Assembly (NCBI GenBank): GCA_008704415.1
Contig: VXIS01000007.1
Span: forward strand, 186,001 to 250,000
Direction: 5' to 3'
Source: Sphaerosporella brunnea
Taxonomy: Eukaryota > Ascomycota > Pezizomycetes > Pezizales > Pyronemataceae
Length of the DNA stretch: 64,000 bases
The stretch's first letter is position 1. Every line of letters starts with the position of its first letter. Below the pieces are notes generated by a model, which worked only from the letters and a program-made list of their open reading frames with translations, made no database searches and was not told the DNA's origin. The translations under genes were made by a program, and so were the position numbers. Positions 10,509 through 22,500 of this stretch are shown here, one piece after another.

Positions 10509-12470
10509 ATGGCGACACGACGAGTTCCCGCTGTGCTTTTGCGCAGCGCCGTGCGCAACCCTACACTGCTTGGACACCTGTCCACGGCGCCTCGGTTATG
10601 TCATTCTCGCCTTCCACAGTCTGCACACCGAACACTACCGGCCATTCGAGCATTCCATGCCTCGAGATGTCGACCCAACATGGCGCTCCTCAACGGCGAG
10701 AGAGAGTCGGACGAAGTCGACGTTGTAATTGTAGGAGGAGGACCCTCCGGGTTGGCAGCTGCGATCAGGCTGAAGCAGATGGCCAATGAAGCCGGCAATG
10801 AAGACTTCCGGGTGGTTCTCCTCGAGAAGGCGGGAGATATGGGTGCCCACATACTGTCCGGCGCGGTGATTGAGCCATCGGCATTGAACGGCCTCATTCC
10901 TGATTGGAATTCGCCAGAGAACCCGAACCTATTTGAGAATGTCACTCCTGTCACCTCCGATCGCATGCGCTTCCTCACCAAGAAGTCTGCCTTTACGATT
11001 CCTGGCCCACCGCAAATGAAGAACCATGGAAACTACATCATTTCTCTGAATGAACTAGTGAAGTGGATGGCCGAGCGAGCAGAGGAATTGGGTGTTGAGG
11101 TCTACCCTGGCTTTGCCGCATCTGAGGTCCTGTACCAGCCGGGCACTGGGGCTGTCCGTGGTGTGGCTACGAACGACCTGGGAATTGGGAGAAATGGTGC
11201 GCCAAAAGCATCCTTTGAGAGGGGCATGGAGTTCCATGCCCGCGTCACATTGTTTGCCGAGGGGTGTCATGGGAGTCTCACCAAGCAGTTAATGAAGAAG
11301 TTTGAGCTGCGGAGGGATTCGCAGCCCCAGACTTACGGTCTTGGTCTGAAAGAAGTGTGGGAGATCAAGCCTGAGAACTTTGTCAAGGGTCAGGTCAGCC
11401 ACACCATGGGATGGCCGCTGCCCGCCGATACCTACGGTGGCAGCTGGATGTACCACTTTGGCGAGAATAAGGTGTCTCTTGGACTTGTGGTCGGTCTGGT
11501 AAGTTACTTTTGTATATATGTCGGCAGTCGTGTAACCGTTCACAGGATTACCCCAACCCATGGCTCTCTCCTTACCAGGAATTCCAGCGGATGAAGCACC
11601 ACCCTTTCTTTGCCAAGGTTCTTGAAGGCGGAAAGCGCATCTCGTACGGAGCCAGAGCTTTGAACGAGGGAGGTTTCCAGTCTATTCCCAAAGTTGCCTT
11701 CCCCGGCGGAGCCCTGATCGGGGACACCGCAGGCTTCCTTAACGTCCCAAAGATCAAGGGAATCCACACCTCAATGCATTCCGGCATGCTAGCGGCCGAG
11801 TCCACATACCAAGCCTTGACCGACAGCAAGGACAACGGAACCGTCATGTTGTACAACTACGAGGATGCTCTCCGCAAGAGCCACATTTGGAAAGAGCTGA
11901 AGGAAGTCCGCAACATGCGACCCAGTTTCCACTCCCCCCTGAAGCTCTTCGGCGGTATCCTATACTCCGGTCTGGAAGCATACATCTTGAAGGGCCGCGT
12001 CCCGTGGACCCTTTCCCACCCCAAGACCGACGCCGCATCCACCAAGACCGTCGACCAGGCCAAGAAGATCGAATACCCCAAACCCGACGGAGTGCTGAGC
12101 TTTGACATCCTGACCAGTGTCAGTTTGACTGGTACCAACCACGAGGAGGACCAACCTGTCCATCTGCGTGTAGCTGATTGGGACAAGCACGCCGAGAAGG
12201 AGTGGCCTCGCTTCAAGGGTGTTGAGAATCGGTTCTGCCCGGCGGGTGTGTACGAGTATGTCGAGGACGAGTCGAAGCCACTTGGTGTGAGGTTCCAGAT
12301 CAACGCCCAGAACTGCATTCATTGCAAGACCTGCGATATCAAGGTATGTGGCACCGTTCCATCTGTATTCATACCAAGAAATACTGACGGGTATCCTTCA
12401 GGCACCTTCGCAGGACATCAACTGGACCACTCCTCAGGGTGGAGAGGGTCCTAAATATTACATGACCTAG
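10509..12470 (+). CDS. Electron transfer flavoprotein-ubiquinone oxidoreductase, mitochondrial
   Basis: Three exons, 10509-11498, 11546-12343 and 12402-12470, give 618 residues, the normal family length. The Arg/Ser-rich N-terminus ending near FHASR is a mitochondrial presequence. FAD binding is shown by VDVVIVGGGPSGLAAAIRLK near residue 75. The quinone and membrane-binding part follows, with SPYQEFQRMKHHPFFAKVLE and GGALIGDTAGFLNVPKIKG. The C-terminal 4Fe-4S site is seen as FCPAGVYEY and NCIHCKTCDIKAP. The last intron splits the ferredoxin-like end from the terminal GPKYYMT. The enzyme passes electrons from ETF to ubiquinone at the inner membrane during fatty-acid and amino-acid oxidation. 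Confidence 0.96.
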
Positions 12471-12951
12471 TTCCCCGTGTTTGATGTGTGGAGTGTTGGG
12501 TTATTGCTTTCCTGTAATGATTCATTTTGTTTGCTGGGGAAGTCACAGCGTTGTTTGTTTGGCGCAACTGGGTGTTTATTGTCCTTTTACTACTACCATC
12601 TGTTTAGTTTTCGGTGTGGGCTTTGTATCATACGGAATCATCTAGATTCGAGCTATCGGTAGATACCATCACGTCATCAATGATATATCACGAATTCATC
12701 ACCAGGGAGGGCACTTCATATCCTCTCATATATCAACCGATCCCAACGCAAGGAAGATAAAAAACAAAACATCTGCAGATGACGCCAAACTGGTAGTAAA
12801 CGGCCCAACGCAGGCAAGCAGGCAAGCAAGCAAATCAAAGGAACAAAAGCGTCATCGCCGCGCCCCAGCCGCAAGATATCATATCATACACCCCATTACC
12901 TCCGCCTCTATGTAAGCAAATCGAATTTCCACACACACTCCGCAGGTGTAA
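12471..12951. other. convergent 3' spacer
   Basis: The 481 bases between two converging genes hold no coding frame that I can support. A short tandem of AGGCAAGC-like units lies near 12811-12830. Confidence 0.5.
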
Positions 12952-13723
12952 TTACTCGTCATCCAGGATCGAGCTCGCCAACGGGCCAAAGAACGGCACC
13001 TCGCACCTATAATCATCACAACTCAGCACTGCATCTCGAGCGCGGGAGAGGGGGAGCTCACCGATCCAGCGTATCCGCATCCTGATAGGCCCTCAAGCTC
13101 AGGTACGCAATCAGGACCAGATCGATCACCAGCAGGGTATAGCTCAAGAACGCCGACCACGAAAGCAGGACATGTAGTACCTATCTATGCGTGAGTATGT
13201 GAGGTTGGATTCTGCTGTACCGGGGGAGCTCGTACAACTAGGAACGCAAACAGCAGTGAGCTCTGCCATGCATGGAACCTGTGGCGGCACTCCGTGTTAG
13301 CCACCTCCTCTCCTCTTCCGAAACTGCTATGTGGAGCTGTGAAAACTAACCGTACGTAATCACTCTTGTGCTCCGTAATAAGTAGGAACACCCCGCCGGC
13401 CGGCGGCAGGAGTACATAAGCCATGACCGCCTCCCAGTCCAGTCTTTCCCCACCAGTCAGTGCACACACACATACACACCCTCTGAGCTCCAGGAAGGGC
13501 CGACAAACCGTATAGGCAAGCTCGTTTCGAACTGGTTTATAGTTTCCCTAGCGCTCTGCCACGGCGAAGGATTCGAGACCGGAAGCAGCGGCGGCGGACT
13601 CGATGGTGGAGGTCGCGGAGACGAGAACGAGCTTCGGTTCACGGGCGGCGACAGCGGGCGCGACAGGTTTAGACTCCGCCGGGAGGTGTCGGGAGACTCG
13701 GACTGGTAGGGCGCGAAGTCCAT
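12952..13723 (-). CDS. Small membrane protein, DUF4870/UPF0132 (Tic20-like) family
   Basis: Five exons join in phase: 13723-13478, 13430-13351, 13278-13236, 13180-13062 and 13006-12952, giving 180 residues. The first 80 residues are Ser/Pro-rich and probably disordered. The conserved part is AVMAYVLLPPAGGVFLLITE, then HKSDYVRFHAWQSSLLFAF, then LSWSAFLSYTLLVIDLVLIA. It forms about three membrane helices with the charged DYVRFHAWQS motif between the first two, as in DUF4870/UPF0132 proteins. The function of the family in fungi is not established. The gene diverges from the PAQR gene; the starts are 519 bases apart. Confidence 0.85.
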
Positions 13724-14242
13724 GGTTGTGGTTGTAGGTGAGGTGGGTGAGTTTCGTGATGTGTGGTGGTGGAGGTGGGGGCTGCTGCAGCGCTGCTCCT
13801 CATCGGCGCGAGCTGCGCACGTATGGCATTACGTGCGTTGTTTTACCCGGCGAATCACACGTGGCTCCTTATGTTTTTCTTGGTTGAAACTTCTAGGTAG
13901 TGATCTCCAGCTCCGGGAGGGGCAGCTGAGCGGAGCTTTGTCGTTGCTTTGTGGAGGTTCCCGTGAGGATCATAAGGTCTCACTCAGCACCGCAGCTCGC
14001 ATCTCGGCTTCGTTCAGGGTAGATACGATATATCGATACACAGTCATCTCCGGAGCCCGGGGATCTCTTCGCATGGCCACAGGCCGAGCCCTGCTGCAGC
14101 TTTGGCGTGCCTCCAAAATTGTTGGGACGGGCACAGTCTGCAGGGAAGAAAGATCCCGTTCAATGGCATGACCTCACCTCAACCCTCCAAAAAGACCAGC
14201 ATAAACACCAGCACTCGTTCCTGCCAGATACATATCACGACC
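13724..14242. promoter_or_regulatory. divergent promoter region
   Basis: The 519 bases lie between the start codons of two divergent genes (DUF4870-like on minus, PAQR on plus) and so should hold both promoters. I see no defined element; a GTG/GGT-rich patch lies at 13732-13790. A plus-strand frame opens upstream of the PAQR start but is not needed. Confidence 0.45.
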
Positions 14243-15471
14243 ATGGCGACTCCCAGGCAAAGAATGAAGGGGAAGCAGCGACGACAGTCGATAGGAGAAC
14301 AGGCAGTGGATGTAGGACCACGGAACTTCCCGAGATGAACTCACATCGATAAGTCCCATATGCTTATTTCTGTGTGCTCCCGTAGGCAATCAAAAACGTT
14401 GAGCGGAAGGTGGAACATGCCCTCACTTGTATGTGGGATGATTTACGTATGGTGGACTTCCTGGTTTTTGGATTGGGGAGCTGTGCTGATGGCTTGCAGA
14501 GCACTGGCAGCAGTGAGCTTCCTCGGCCGGCTCAGTGCAGACAGAGCGCGCTGACCACATTGAAGGGATAACCACTACATCCTCTCTGGATACAGGTACT
14601 ACCATTGCCCTACTTATCCTCAGGGAGATGAAGAACACTGACATCTCCCAGACCAGCCACGGAATCATTCAAGAAATCTTTTGCCTCACTATCCTACCTG
14701 CACAATGAATCCGGTGCGCATTTCCTCCTCTCTACGCCTCGGGTAGCTATCTGACGCCGCGCAGTCAATATCTACACGCACCTCCTAGGGGCCCTCCTCT
14801 TCCTCTTCTTCCTGATATACCTGCACTCGATCGTACGCCCGCGGTACGCGCACGCCACGCCCAGCGACATCCTAGCATTCACGACCTTCTTTCTCTCGGC
14901 TACAACCTGTCTCGGGATGTCCGCGACCTACCACACGATCTCGAACCACTCCCCGTCGGTCGCAAAATTTGGGAACCAGCTGGACTACCTAGGGATAATA
15001 GTGTTGATCGTGGGCAGCAGTCTCCCCACCATCTACTACGGCTTCCTCTGCCACGCCACACTAATCTGGACCTACTGGGGCATGATGTGTATCTTTGGCA
15101 GCGCGTGCGCGGTGGTTACCTTCAACCCCGTGTTTAGAACCCCGAAGTATAGACCCTTCAGAGCAGCCATGTTTGTGGCGCTGGGAGGAGCCGGTGTGGT
15201 CCCCGTCTTGCATGGCCTGTATCTGTTTGGTGCTGCTGCGCTGAAGGAGAGGGTCGGGTTGAGCTGGGTGCTCCTCGAGGCCGCGCTGTATGTCACCGGC
15301 GCCACCATATATGCCGCCCGTGTGCCCGAGAAGTTTTGGCCGGGGCGGTTTGATCTCGTAGGCGCCAGCCATCAGATGTTTCATTCCTTTGTGGTGGCGG
15401 CGGCGTTGATGCATCTGAAGGGGTTGATGGTGGCTTTTGATGGGGTGCATTCGAGGGGTGGACAGTGTTGA
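14243..15471 (+). CDS. PAQR / hemolysin-III family membrane receptor (IZH-like)
   Basis: Six exons keep phase: 14243-14311, 14386-14446, 14500-14512, 14566-14595, 14652-14713 and 14765-15471, giving 313 residues. The 13-base third exon is needed to build WDDLQHWQQDNHYILSGYR, the family signature before the first helix. Then come SYLHNESVNIYTHLLGA, SATYHTISNH, NQLDYLGI and ASHQMFHSF. The conserved His in YHT and the two in HxxxH are the predicted zinc ligands. Seven membrane helices are visible. Yeast members (Izh1-4) affect zinc and sterol homeostasis. Everything from exon 2 on is well supported; the first exon, starting MATPRQRMKG, rests on Kozak context and phase only. Confidence 0.85.
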
Positions 15472-15701
15472 GGCCGCAAAATATAGCGAGTGATTTGTTG
15501 TGAAGATAAACATTCGATTTATCCGTTTTGAAGTGGAAGGCTTTGCTGGAAGATGAAGGTTTGTCTGCCCGTCACGAGGCCTTGGCTCCCGTATGCTTAA
15601 AGTCGAGTGTCCTCTGACACAAAACTTACGGACTCCGACACTTTTCTGGGTCGAGTGACTCAATCATGACTTTAGTTCAAAATCTACAAGCCCGTGCACC
15701 G

Positions 15702-16810
15702 TCACATCTCCTTCCTCGACAACACTCGCTGCTCAAGGTTATTGATCTGGCGCTGGATCTCCTGTATTTCCTCAGAAGCGTCCTCCCTCACTTCCTTCTG
15801 TTGCCTCAAGGTCTCATCAAAAACCTCCTGGACAAACTGCGGAATCGGAGCCTTTCCAGGCTTCTGCGCTGCGTCTGACGGCTTGTAGTTGTAGACCACA
15901 ATATCCTCCCAGCACCTTGCCGCAACACGCTGGTGCTTCTCGCTCAGGACTGCAAAGTGTCATCCATCATCAATTCCTTCCTTCTTGGGGGGGAAGTTGG
16001 GGGGGGGTGGGCAGGGGGAGGGGGAGGGGGACGCACTGATAACATCCAGTGTGAATGAGTCCTGTTTGACATCTGCCAGCTTGTGGTAAACGGTGACTTT
16101 ATCTGGGAACTCCATGGGCTGATATTTTTTCCCTCCTCGTTAACAATCTGTTCCCACAAAATTGGGAGGGAAGACGTACAAACTTGTAGTCCACCTTGAT
16201 ACTCCTTAGGATCAAGCCCGTCCCTTGCGGCGTCCACAGCTCGCTCCACTTCTGGCTGTTCGCAGGGTCCACATGCCTCGCGATGTTCCACGCCCAGTTT
16301 ATGCGCGCGCTCTCGGCCCAGCGAGTGTACGTCACGTTGTTGACATGGCCTTTGCACGATCAGCACCGTCCCATCCGGCTCAGCTGGTGAAAATACCCTT
16401 CCAACAAAACTCATATCAGCCCCAGCGCCTCAGAAGGAATTTGAAATCCGCGTACCATAGAATCCTATTCTCCCACACCCAACCTTCACATCAGCCTCCT
16501 CCTCCTCCACCTCCTCCTTCCCTTCCAGCTACAGGGCGCAAACCATATCCCCCCAGTTCACAGGCACGCGGTAAAGCCCACGGCGCTTCTCGTCGATCAG
16601 GTAGCCCTCGGCACCCGCAATAAACCGCCGCCAGTCGCTGGTAAGCGTACGCAGGATCTTGCCGGCCTCGAGTGTTTCCTCGGTCGTGGTCCCATGGAAG
16701 AAGAGACGTCCCAGCCGCAGCTTCTGCTCCGACAGCCAGCGCGCGTTGAAGGTGCTGTTGTGGCGCTTCTGCGTAGTTGCGAAACGGAGGGTAAGGCGGG
16801 GAGGACGCAT
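15702..16810 (-). CDS. Thioesterase-like (hotdog, 4HBT type) protein, probably mitochondrial
   Basis: Exons from the start: 16810-16544, a short exon near 16456-16483, 16349-16180, 16118-16037 and 15949-15702, about 264 residues. The N-terminus MRPPRLTLRFATTQKRHNST looks like a mitochondrial presequence. The hotdog motif is split by the short exon: VNWGDM, then HVNNVTYTRWAESARINWAW. Next are GLILRSIKVDYKFPMEFPDK and LSEKHQRVAARCWEDIVVYN, and a C-terminal coiled-coil-like Glu/Gln-rich tail. Related fungal proteins read GDMDxMGHVNN. A nine-base exon encoding Asp-Ser-Met is present at 16456-16464 but breaks the frame by one base; the 28-base version keeps it. Substrate unknown. Confidence 0.75.
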
Positions 16811-17082
16811 CTTGCTGGATGAGTTGGATGAGATGCTGCTGCTGGTTGAAAGAGATGCAAAATAAAATAAAATGGCGGGGGGTGGTCCCCTCATCTCTTC
16901 CCCACATTTCTTCACCCGTAATGCCGGGCTTCAACCGAGATATGCATCCCTGTGTGGTGGTGCTTCTAGAATAGAAAGAAGCACGAACCACTGCGTCGTC
17001 GAAACATATGGAGTGAATGCGTTCGGGGGCGCAACCCCATCACTCTCCCCACCACCACCTCCACCACCCGCACAACCCATCC
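16811..17082. promoter_or_regulatory. short divergent promoter
   Basis: Only 272 bases separate the thioesterase-like start (minus) from the SAC3-like start (plus), so the two genes must share this promoter region. A CCACCACC-rich pyrimidine stretch lies just before the plus-strand ATG at about 17047-17070. Confidence 0.5.
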
Positions 17083-18369
17083 ATGTCCGGAACCGAGCAG
17101 CAGAAGCGTCCATCGCCGGTCGGTCGGCGTAAGATCAGCCGCGGCGGCAGCTTCAACTGGCGCAACAACAACAGCTCAGGCTCGGACGCAAAGAAGCTGG
17201 AGCGCCTCGAACGTTTCGGAAGCGAGCCGAATGTGTTGAGGTCCAGCACCTGGAGGAAACGCGACAAGGAGCGTCCAAGTGCAGTGGAGGAGGATGTGGA
17301 GGATTTTGGTTTCGTGAGCAAAGGTACGGTATACTTCTACTTCTTATACACGAGGCAAAATTGAAGCTGATTTGAAGCTTTTTACAGGTGATGATAGGTC
17401 CGCCCACCCCCCATCTGAGCTCTATTCTATATACATCGCTGACATTCATGAAGACTCAAAGACCATCGTAACCAGGAACTGTATGCCCTTCCCCATTCTA
17501 ATTCCTCTGGTTCCAGCTCCGTCTAACCTTCAAACAGCTACCACAAGCACATCACGCGCAAATACCTCGAATTCTGCGGCCGCAGCGAGAGCTCGGACCA
17601 GCTCGAAATCGACTTCGCATCACTAGCGATGACTCCACTCAACAACCCGCGGTCCAGCGTGAGCCACAACAGCGGCGGCAGCGGCAGCGGCAGCAAGAAC
17701 CGCGTGTACGCGGACAACCGCAATGCAGAGCTCTCCAGCATCCTACTGGGGATGCGAAAGCTGCGCGAAGGGATCACGGCGGCGCGGCGGGTGGACAAGT
17801 TCGCGATCGAGGTGTTCAAGCAGCATATCCGGGCGGCGATTCTGGTGCAGCAAATCGAAAACTACCATTCCGCGCTTACATACCTGCTGTACAGCCTGCA
17901 TCCAGCGATGCCGCTGTTGGCGTTAGACGTGCAGGAGTTCGCCAGCTACCACATGCTCCACCTCGCCGCGTGTCTGAACGAGTACGGCGCTGCGTTGGCC
18001 GTCAAAAACGAGTTTGGCCTCGTCGATAGCAGAGCCCTGCAGGCCGTCCACGCAATCATCCACGGCAATTATTGGAGTTACAGAGCGGCCCGCAATCGCG
18101 TCGATCAGTATATGGGCCGCTTGATGGACTATGCCGAAGATCGCATGCGGAAGTTGATGCTGAAAGCTATCGGTGCCACTTACTTCACCATCGATCTGCC
18201 GTATCTCGAGGTTGTCAGTGGGGTGTCGTGGAAGACCCTGAAGGACGACTATTCGGTGGGTTGGGAGCTAGATGGGGCTACGAAGATTGTCACAATTAGA
18301 CGGCCTAAAGTGAAAGAGAAACCGGCGCCCACCAAGGAAGATACAACCTTCAAGGCGTGGGATGATTAG
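17083..18369 (+). CDS. SAC3/GANP-like PCI-fold protein
   Basis: Three exons, 17083-17323, 17398-17467 and 17538-18369, keep phase and give 380 residues. The N-terminal 80 residues are basic and disordered (MSGTEQQKRPSPVGRRKISR). The folded part begins near YHKHITRKYLEFCGR and runs as helical repeats: LGMRKLREGITAARRVDKFA, IEVFKQHIRAAILVQQIENY, ALQAVHAIIHGNYWSYRA. This pattern of short helical hairpins ending in a winged-helix-like segment resembles SAC3/GANP and CSN8-type PCI proteins. Such proteins act in mRNA export or as subunits of large complexes, but I cannot assign this one. The middle exon is the weakest: another frame also fits partway. Confidence 0.65.
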
Positions 18370-19146
18370 GAGCATCCGGAATTGGTGTCGTCTCGGTGGT
18401 GGTGCTAGTAGGAATTGGCCTTCCGGGGGGGCTGCAACTTGCACTTGGACGTATGGTGTTTGACGCTTTCTCTCTCGCTGGAATGTTTATCTTGCGTGGA
18501 ATTGTACGATAGACCGCATGTCCAATCGCATTAACACGGTGTTGAAAACGGCGACAACATTCCAGCCTAGATAGGTGCTGTAGGTGCCGGCCAAGGGCGC
18601 GGGGTATAGATAACCAGGCATCGATTGGGTGCGGTGGTGGGGGGGTTCCCGCAGAGGCAAATGCGGCGCGTGGCGGCGAAGGAGGTGCCACAAAAACAGC
18701 ACATCTGTACACGTCCACGCCAGCAGCATAACGATAGCGGCGGCGTCGACGCAAGGACGACGAACGACGAGGACCCCGGCGCACACGCCGGAAAAACAAT
18801 AAATCCATTCACCATTGGGGGGGGGGGGGCGATAGATACGGATCAATCAAAAAGTGCACCACCGGCGGTGCATGCATTCCACCGTGCCATGCAGCAGCAG
18901 CATGTAGAATACATAGCAGCAACGAAATCTCCTCCACCTCCTCCACCCCTCCCCCCTCCCGTAGCGTTGATTGATTGATTGGTTCGTTGGTTGGTTGGTA
19001 TTATTCGCTCCTAGCAAAAGCGGGCAAGCAAGAAAGCAAGCAAAAAAATAAATAAATAAAAATGATTCCGTCGTAATCGTGAATTCTAAACCGACCTGCC
19101 CGCGCGTTGCAACCCGCAGAAAGAAAGAAAAATCATGCGATTTTTC
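18370..19146. other. intergenic region with simple repeats
   Basis: No coding region is supported; the minus-strand frames here are long only because of GC-rich composition. A G run lies at 18820-18829 and a GATT/GGTT tandem at about 18967-18997. Confidence 0.5.
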
Positions 19147-19595
19147 TTATTTCTTGCCAGACTTCTTGATACCACCGCCGCCCTGCCAGCGTACACAATC
19201 CGTTAGTTTCTGACACACCCCACTATCTATCTCGCAACCCACAAAAACGGCGCGTGCGCTGGAAGGATGGAGGGAGGGAGGGATGGAGGGAAGGGTATCT
19301 ATGCACATACCAAAGGACCCTTCTTCTTAGCCTGCTCAGCGAGAGCCTTGCGCTCGGCAGCCTCTGTGCTTTGCTGTCAGTGCACGTTCTTCCGGGGGAG
19401 GGACGGGGGTAAACGTACCCTTCTTCTGGCGCTCCTTGAACTCGAGGTCGGCATCGTCGAGGTCCTTCTTCTCCTTCTTGGGAGCCTTGAGAGGCTTTGC
19501 CTTGCCACCTGTTTGTTGTCGCTGCGCGTAAGCTCACATACCTACAAAAAAAAAGAAACAGAGAGAGAGGGATATGCACCCTGACGTCCAGACAT
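19147..19595 (-). CDS. tma7: TMA7 (translation machinery-associated protein 7)
   Basis: Four exons, 19595-19580, 19508-19419, 19363-19311 and 19182-19147, give 64 residues, the usual size. The first exon has only 16 bases. The product starts MSGRQGGKAKPLKAPKKEKK, continues with DLDDADLEFKERQKK and ends GGGGIKKSGKK, which is the TMA7 pattern from end to end. All splice phases close. In yeast Tma7 co-purifies with ribosomes and its loss alters translation rate; it is highly basic and alpha-helical. No neighbour suggests a special role here. Confidence 0.93.
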
Positions 19596-22500
19596 GTTTA
19601 CTTGTTTCTCGCGAAGAAGAAGAAGAAGAAGAAAGGGTTAAAAGGTTGTGCGAAAAGGCGGGATCTACGTAACCGTTTTTTTTTTTTTGTTGATGCGGTG
19701 GCGACGCGGTATAGGGCTGATATTGAATGGGTTGATGGTTGGCGGGGTACGGAGCTGAAATGTGCGCACGGTTCGGAAAGCGCCATACCGGCGGCCCGCG
19801 GTTCAGGGTCAGGGTCTGCGCGGGTAGATAGATACTTTACTTTAGCACAGGATGGCACTCGGTTGGGGGAGATCTAGAATTTTGAAGCACAACGTGAGCC
19901 TCTCAAGGCAAGCGATGCCACCAGGTGATCGCTGAGGCCACACAGAGATTGGCAACCATGCGGGAAAATACGGGGTAGATACATACTTCGCTACAGCCTA
20001 CAGATGGCATCGATTGAGATGGAGCGGATTGGATGAGTGCAAACAATAACGTCAACACAACTGTCAATATCGTCACTACGCCGACAGCATGTATAGCACA
20101 CCGGGAGGTAATGTAGTTACTCTATCGAGTGGAGACACACTTCATCATCATATCAACCCCACAAAGAAGCGGTGACGCCGTGACGGTGACATAGCTGACG
20201 GTGGTGGTAGTTAGTGAGCGTTGGTTTCCTGCCGGGCTATTCTAGTACGGCCGTATGGATGATCAGGGAGCTCTTTCACGCTCGCGGTCGTCGTCAAATC
20301 CCTCAACCAACTCCTCGTAAACAACCAAGCAGCCACTTCCGAGATTCCTTCCAGCCGGTTCGGTGGGGAGAGGAGCAGTTGGTGGTGGTAGTGGTGAAGA
20401 TGGGATGGATACGCCGTCCAGAGCCGTACCTTCGGGTTTTCCAACATTCCAATCGACGATGTCCAACAAGCCACGATGCCCGATGATGACAGTGGGCATA
20501 TCTAACAATACAAACAAATCCCGCCGGAAGCGCAATCTGTTCGTTCGCTCCGTTTCCAGTTGCAGCGTGTTGTATGTACTCCACATTTTGGCCATCTGAA
20601 GTTGCGCGTTTCAACTCGCTCCCACTTTGTTGGATTGTTTCGCGGTTCCTGTAATACCACGTACATATCCTTGGAGTCGCTACTTTAAAGCGCAGCGCAG
20701 CAGCCTGCATACGGCAAACTAGAGTATGTAGAGTAGCTCTTAGTACGTTGATTTTGGTGGGATGGGGGAGGTATATTTACCCCGCTTCTCTTGCATCGTG
20801 AGACTTGTGCGCTAGTTTATATTTTGCTGCGCAGAACACCTGCCATTGGCCATGGTTTTCGAAAGCGAGCCACACAGGCTGCAAGCAGTTGAAACCGGAT
20901 CCCGCGGGAAGAGAGTCCAATGGTGGAAGATGCGTGGCTAATTATTTCTACGTACTTCGTTGCCCAAGCTCTCGGGCGCTCGGAGCATGATGCACGACGT
21001 ACTACATACGGGGCGGTGAGACCGTATGTAAACTACTGTACGGCACATACATACAGTCACCAGCGCATGGACGGTGATTCGACGTCGGAACGTCCTGCGA
21101 ATGGTTCGAATATCCGATCAGGCGACCATATAGGAAGGCTGTTATTGAGCTTGTAGCGGCAGCCTTCGATGAACCCATGCCGGCAGTGGAACGCAGCTCA
21201 GCATTGAAATGGGTGTGCTGAGTACTACTCAAAATCATTGGGTTCGAGTGAGCAAGGCAAGATATGTATGTAAGATGGCAGGCAGACGTCGCCTATGTGA
21301 CCATCCGTAGATAAGTAGAGTACCACACCATCTTCTTGAAGGCTGTGCGCACGCTTTCGTCCAGCTCTCGCCTTCGTTACACACGGCAGGACCTGTGCTT
21401 CTGTCAGTGATCGAGCAAATCAGCCATGTGTGACTCCATCAGATCTAATTAGTTTCATACCAACTTTCCAAGACCAAATGTACGGATCTTCCCTCAAACG
21501 TCTATGTAGGCAGTTGTCAGGTCGACTGTAGAGGCGGGAACGAGCAGTGTCAACCTGCATGGCCGAGTAGTGCCCGGTACATACCTCGTACATAAGTATA
21601 GGTGCATGTTCCTTTTCACCTACCGCTCAGGGACACAAACGCTCGCAAAGAATATAGATACGTACGGGATGCATTTATTCAATCAATCAAGCGGTTATCG
21701 GCCCCCAGGAATGGTAAAGATTTGTGGGGAGTTCAAACGTTTCTGATAGCATTCGTGATGAGCTGGACAGATGCAAATATCGAAAATAAATTGCCTCCCC
21801 GTCCCGGGATGTGTTTTCGTCGCGCGGCCGCAAGCTCTAGCTGCTTGGGCATTCTGCAGTGACATTCGAATGAGGTTTGATTAACCGTTTTTTTTTTATT
21901 TCATCGGAAATAAAATGCCTCCGTTTTTTCCTGCCGCGAAATGGTGCCACGCACCAACAGAAACACTGGATCTTGCATCTCTGCCGCTGTAGAGACTCCC
22001 AAGAGAGGGTTGGATAACCAAAGGGTGGATATTGACAACGAACTTCTATTGGTACCTTGTCAGATCATAATGAAGGGAAAAAAAATATAAAACGCTGTTA
22101 GCTACCGGTACCGAACGCGGGCGGGAATTGAACCTTTTTGCGGAAAGAGACCAGCGATGTACATACATGTATATGTAGATTACCTTTGGGCGTTGAAAGG
22201 CAGCCCTGCCTACCCTGCCTACAACTTCCGTTATTGACAGAGCTTGTTTTCCTTGACAGCTGCAGCTGAAAGGAACCCCAGTCCGCTCGTCGACGTGTTC
22301 AAGTACCACGCGCTCGGCATGAATGTTGATCGAGGGGTGAAATAGGCATTGTTTATGGGAGCTTACTGGATCTTCGCATGCCGGAAACAAAATGATCGCT
22401 GCTCGGAGTCTGGCACCCTTTCATTAGTTGACTCGCCTAAGAACTTTCCTTTTTGCCGTGATGACATGTTGACAGGTCCACCATACGATAGGGGGGTAGG

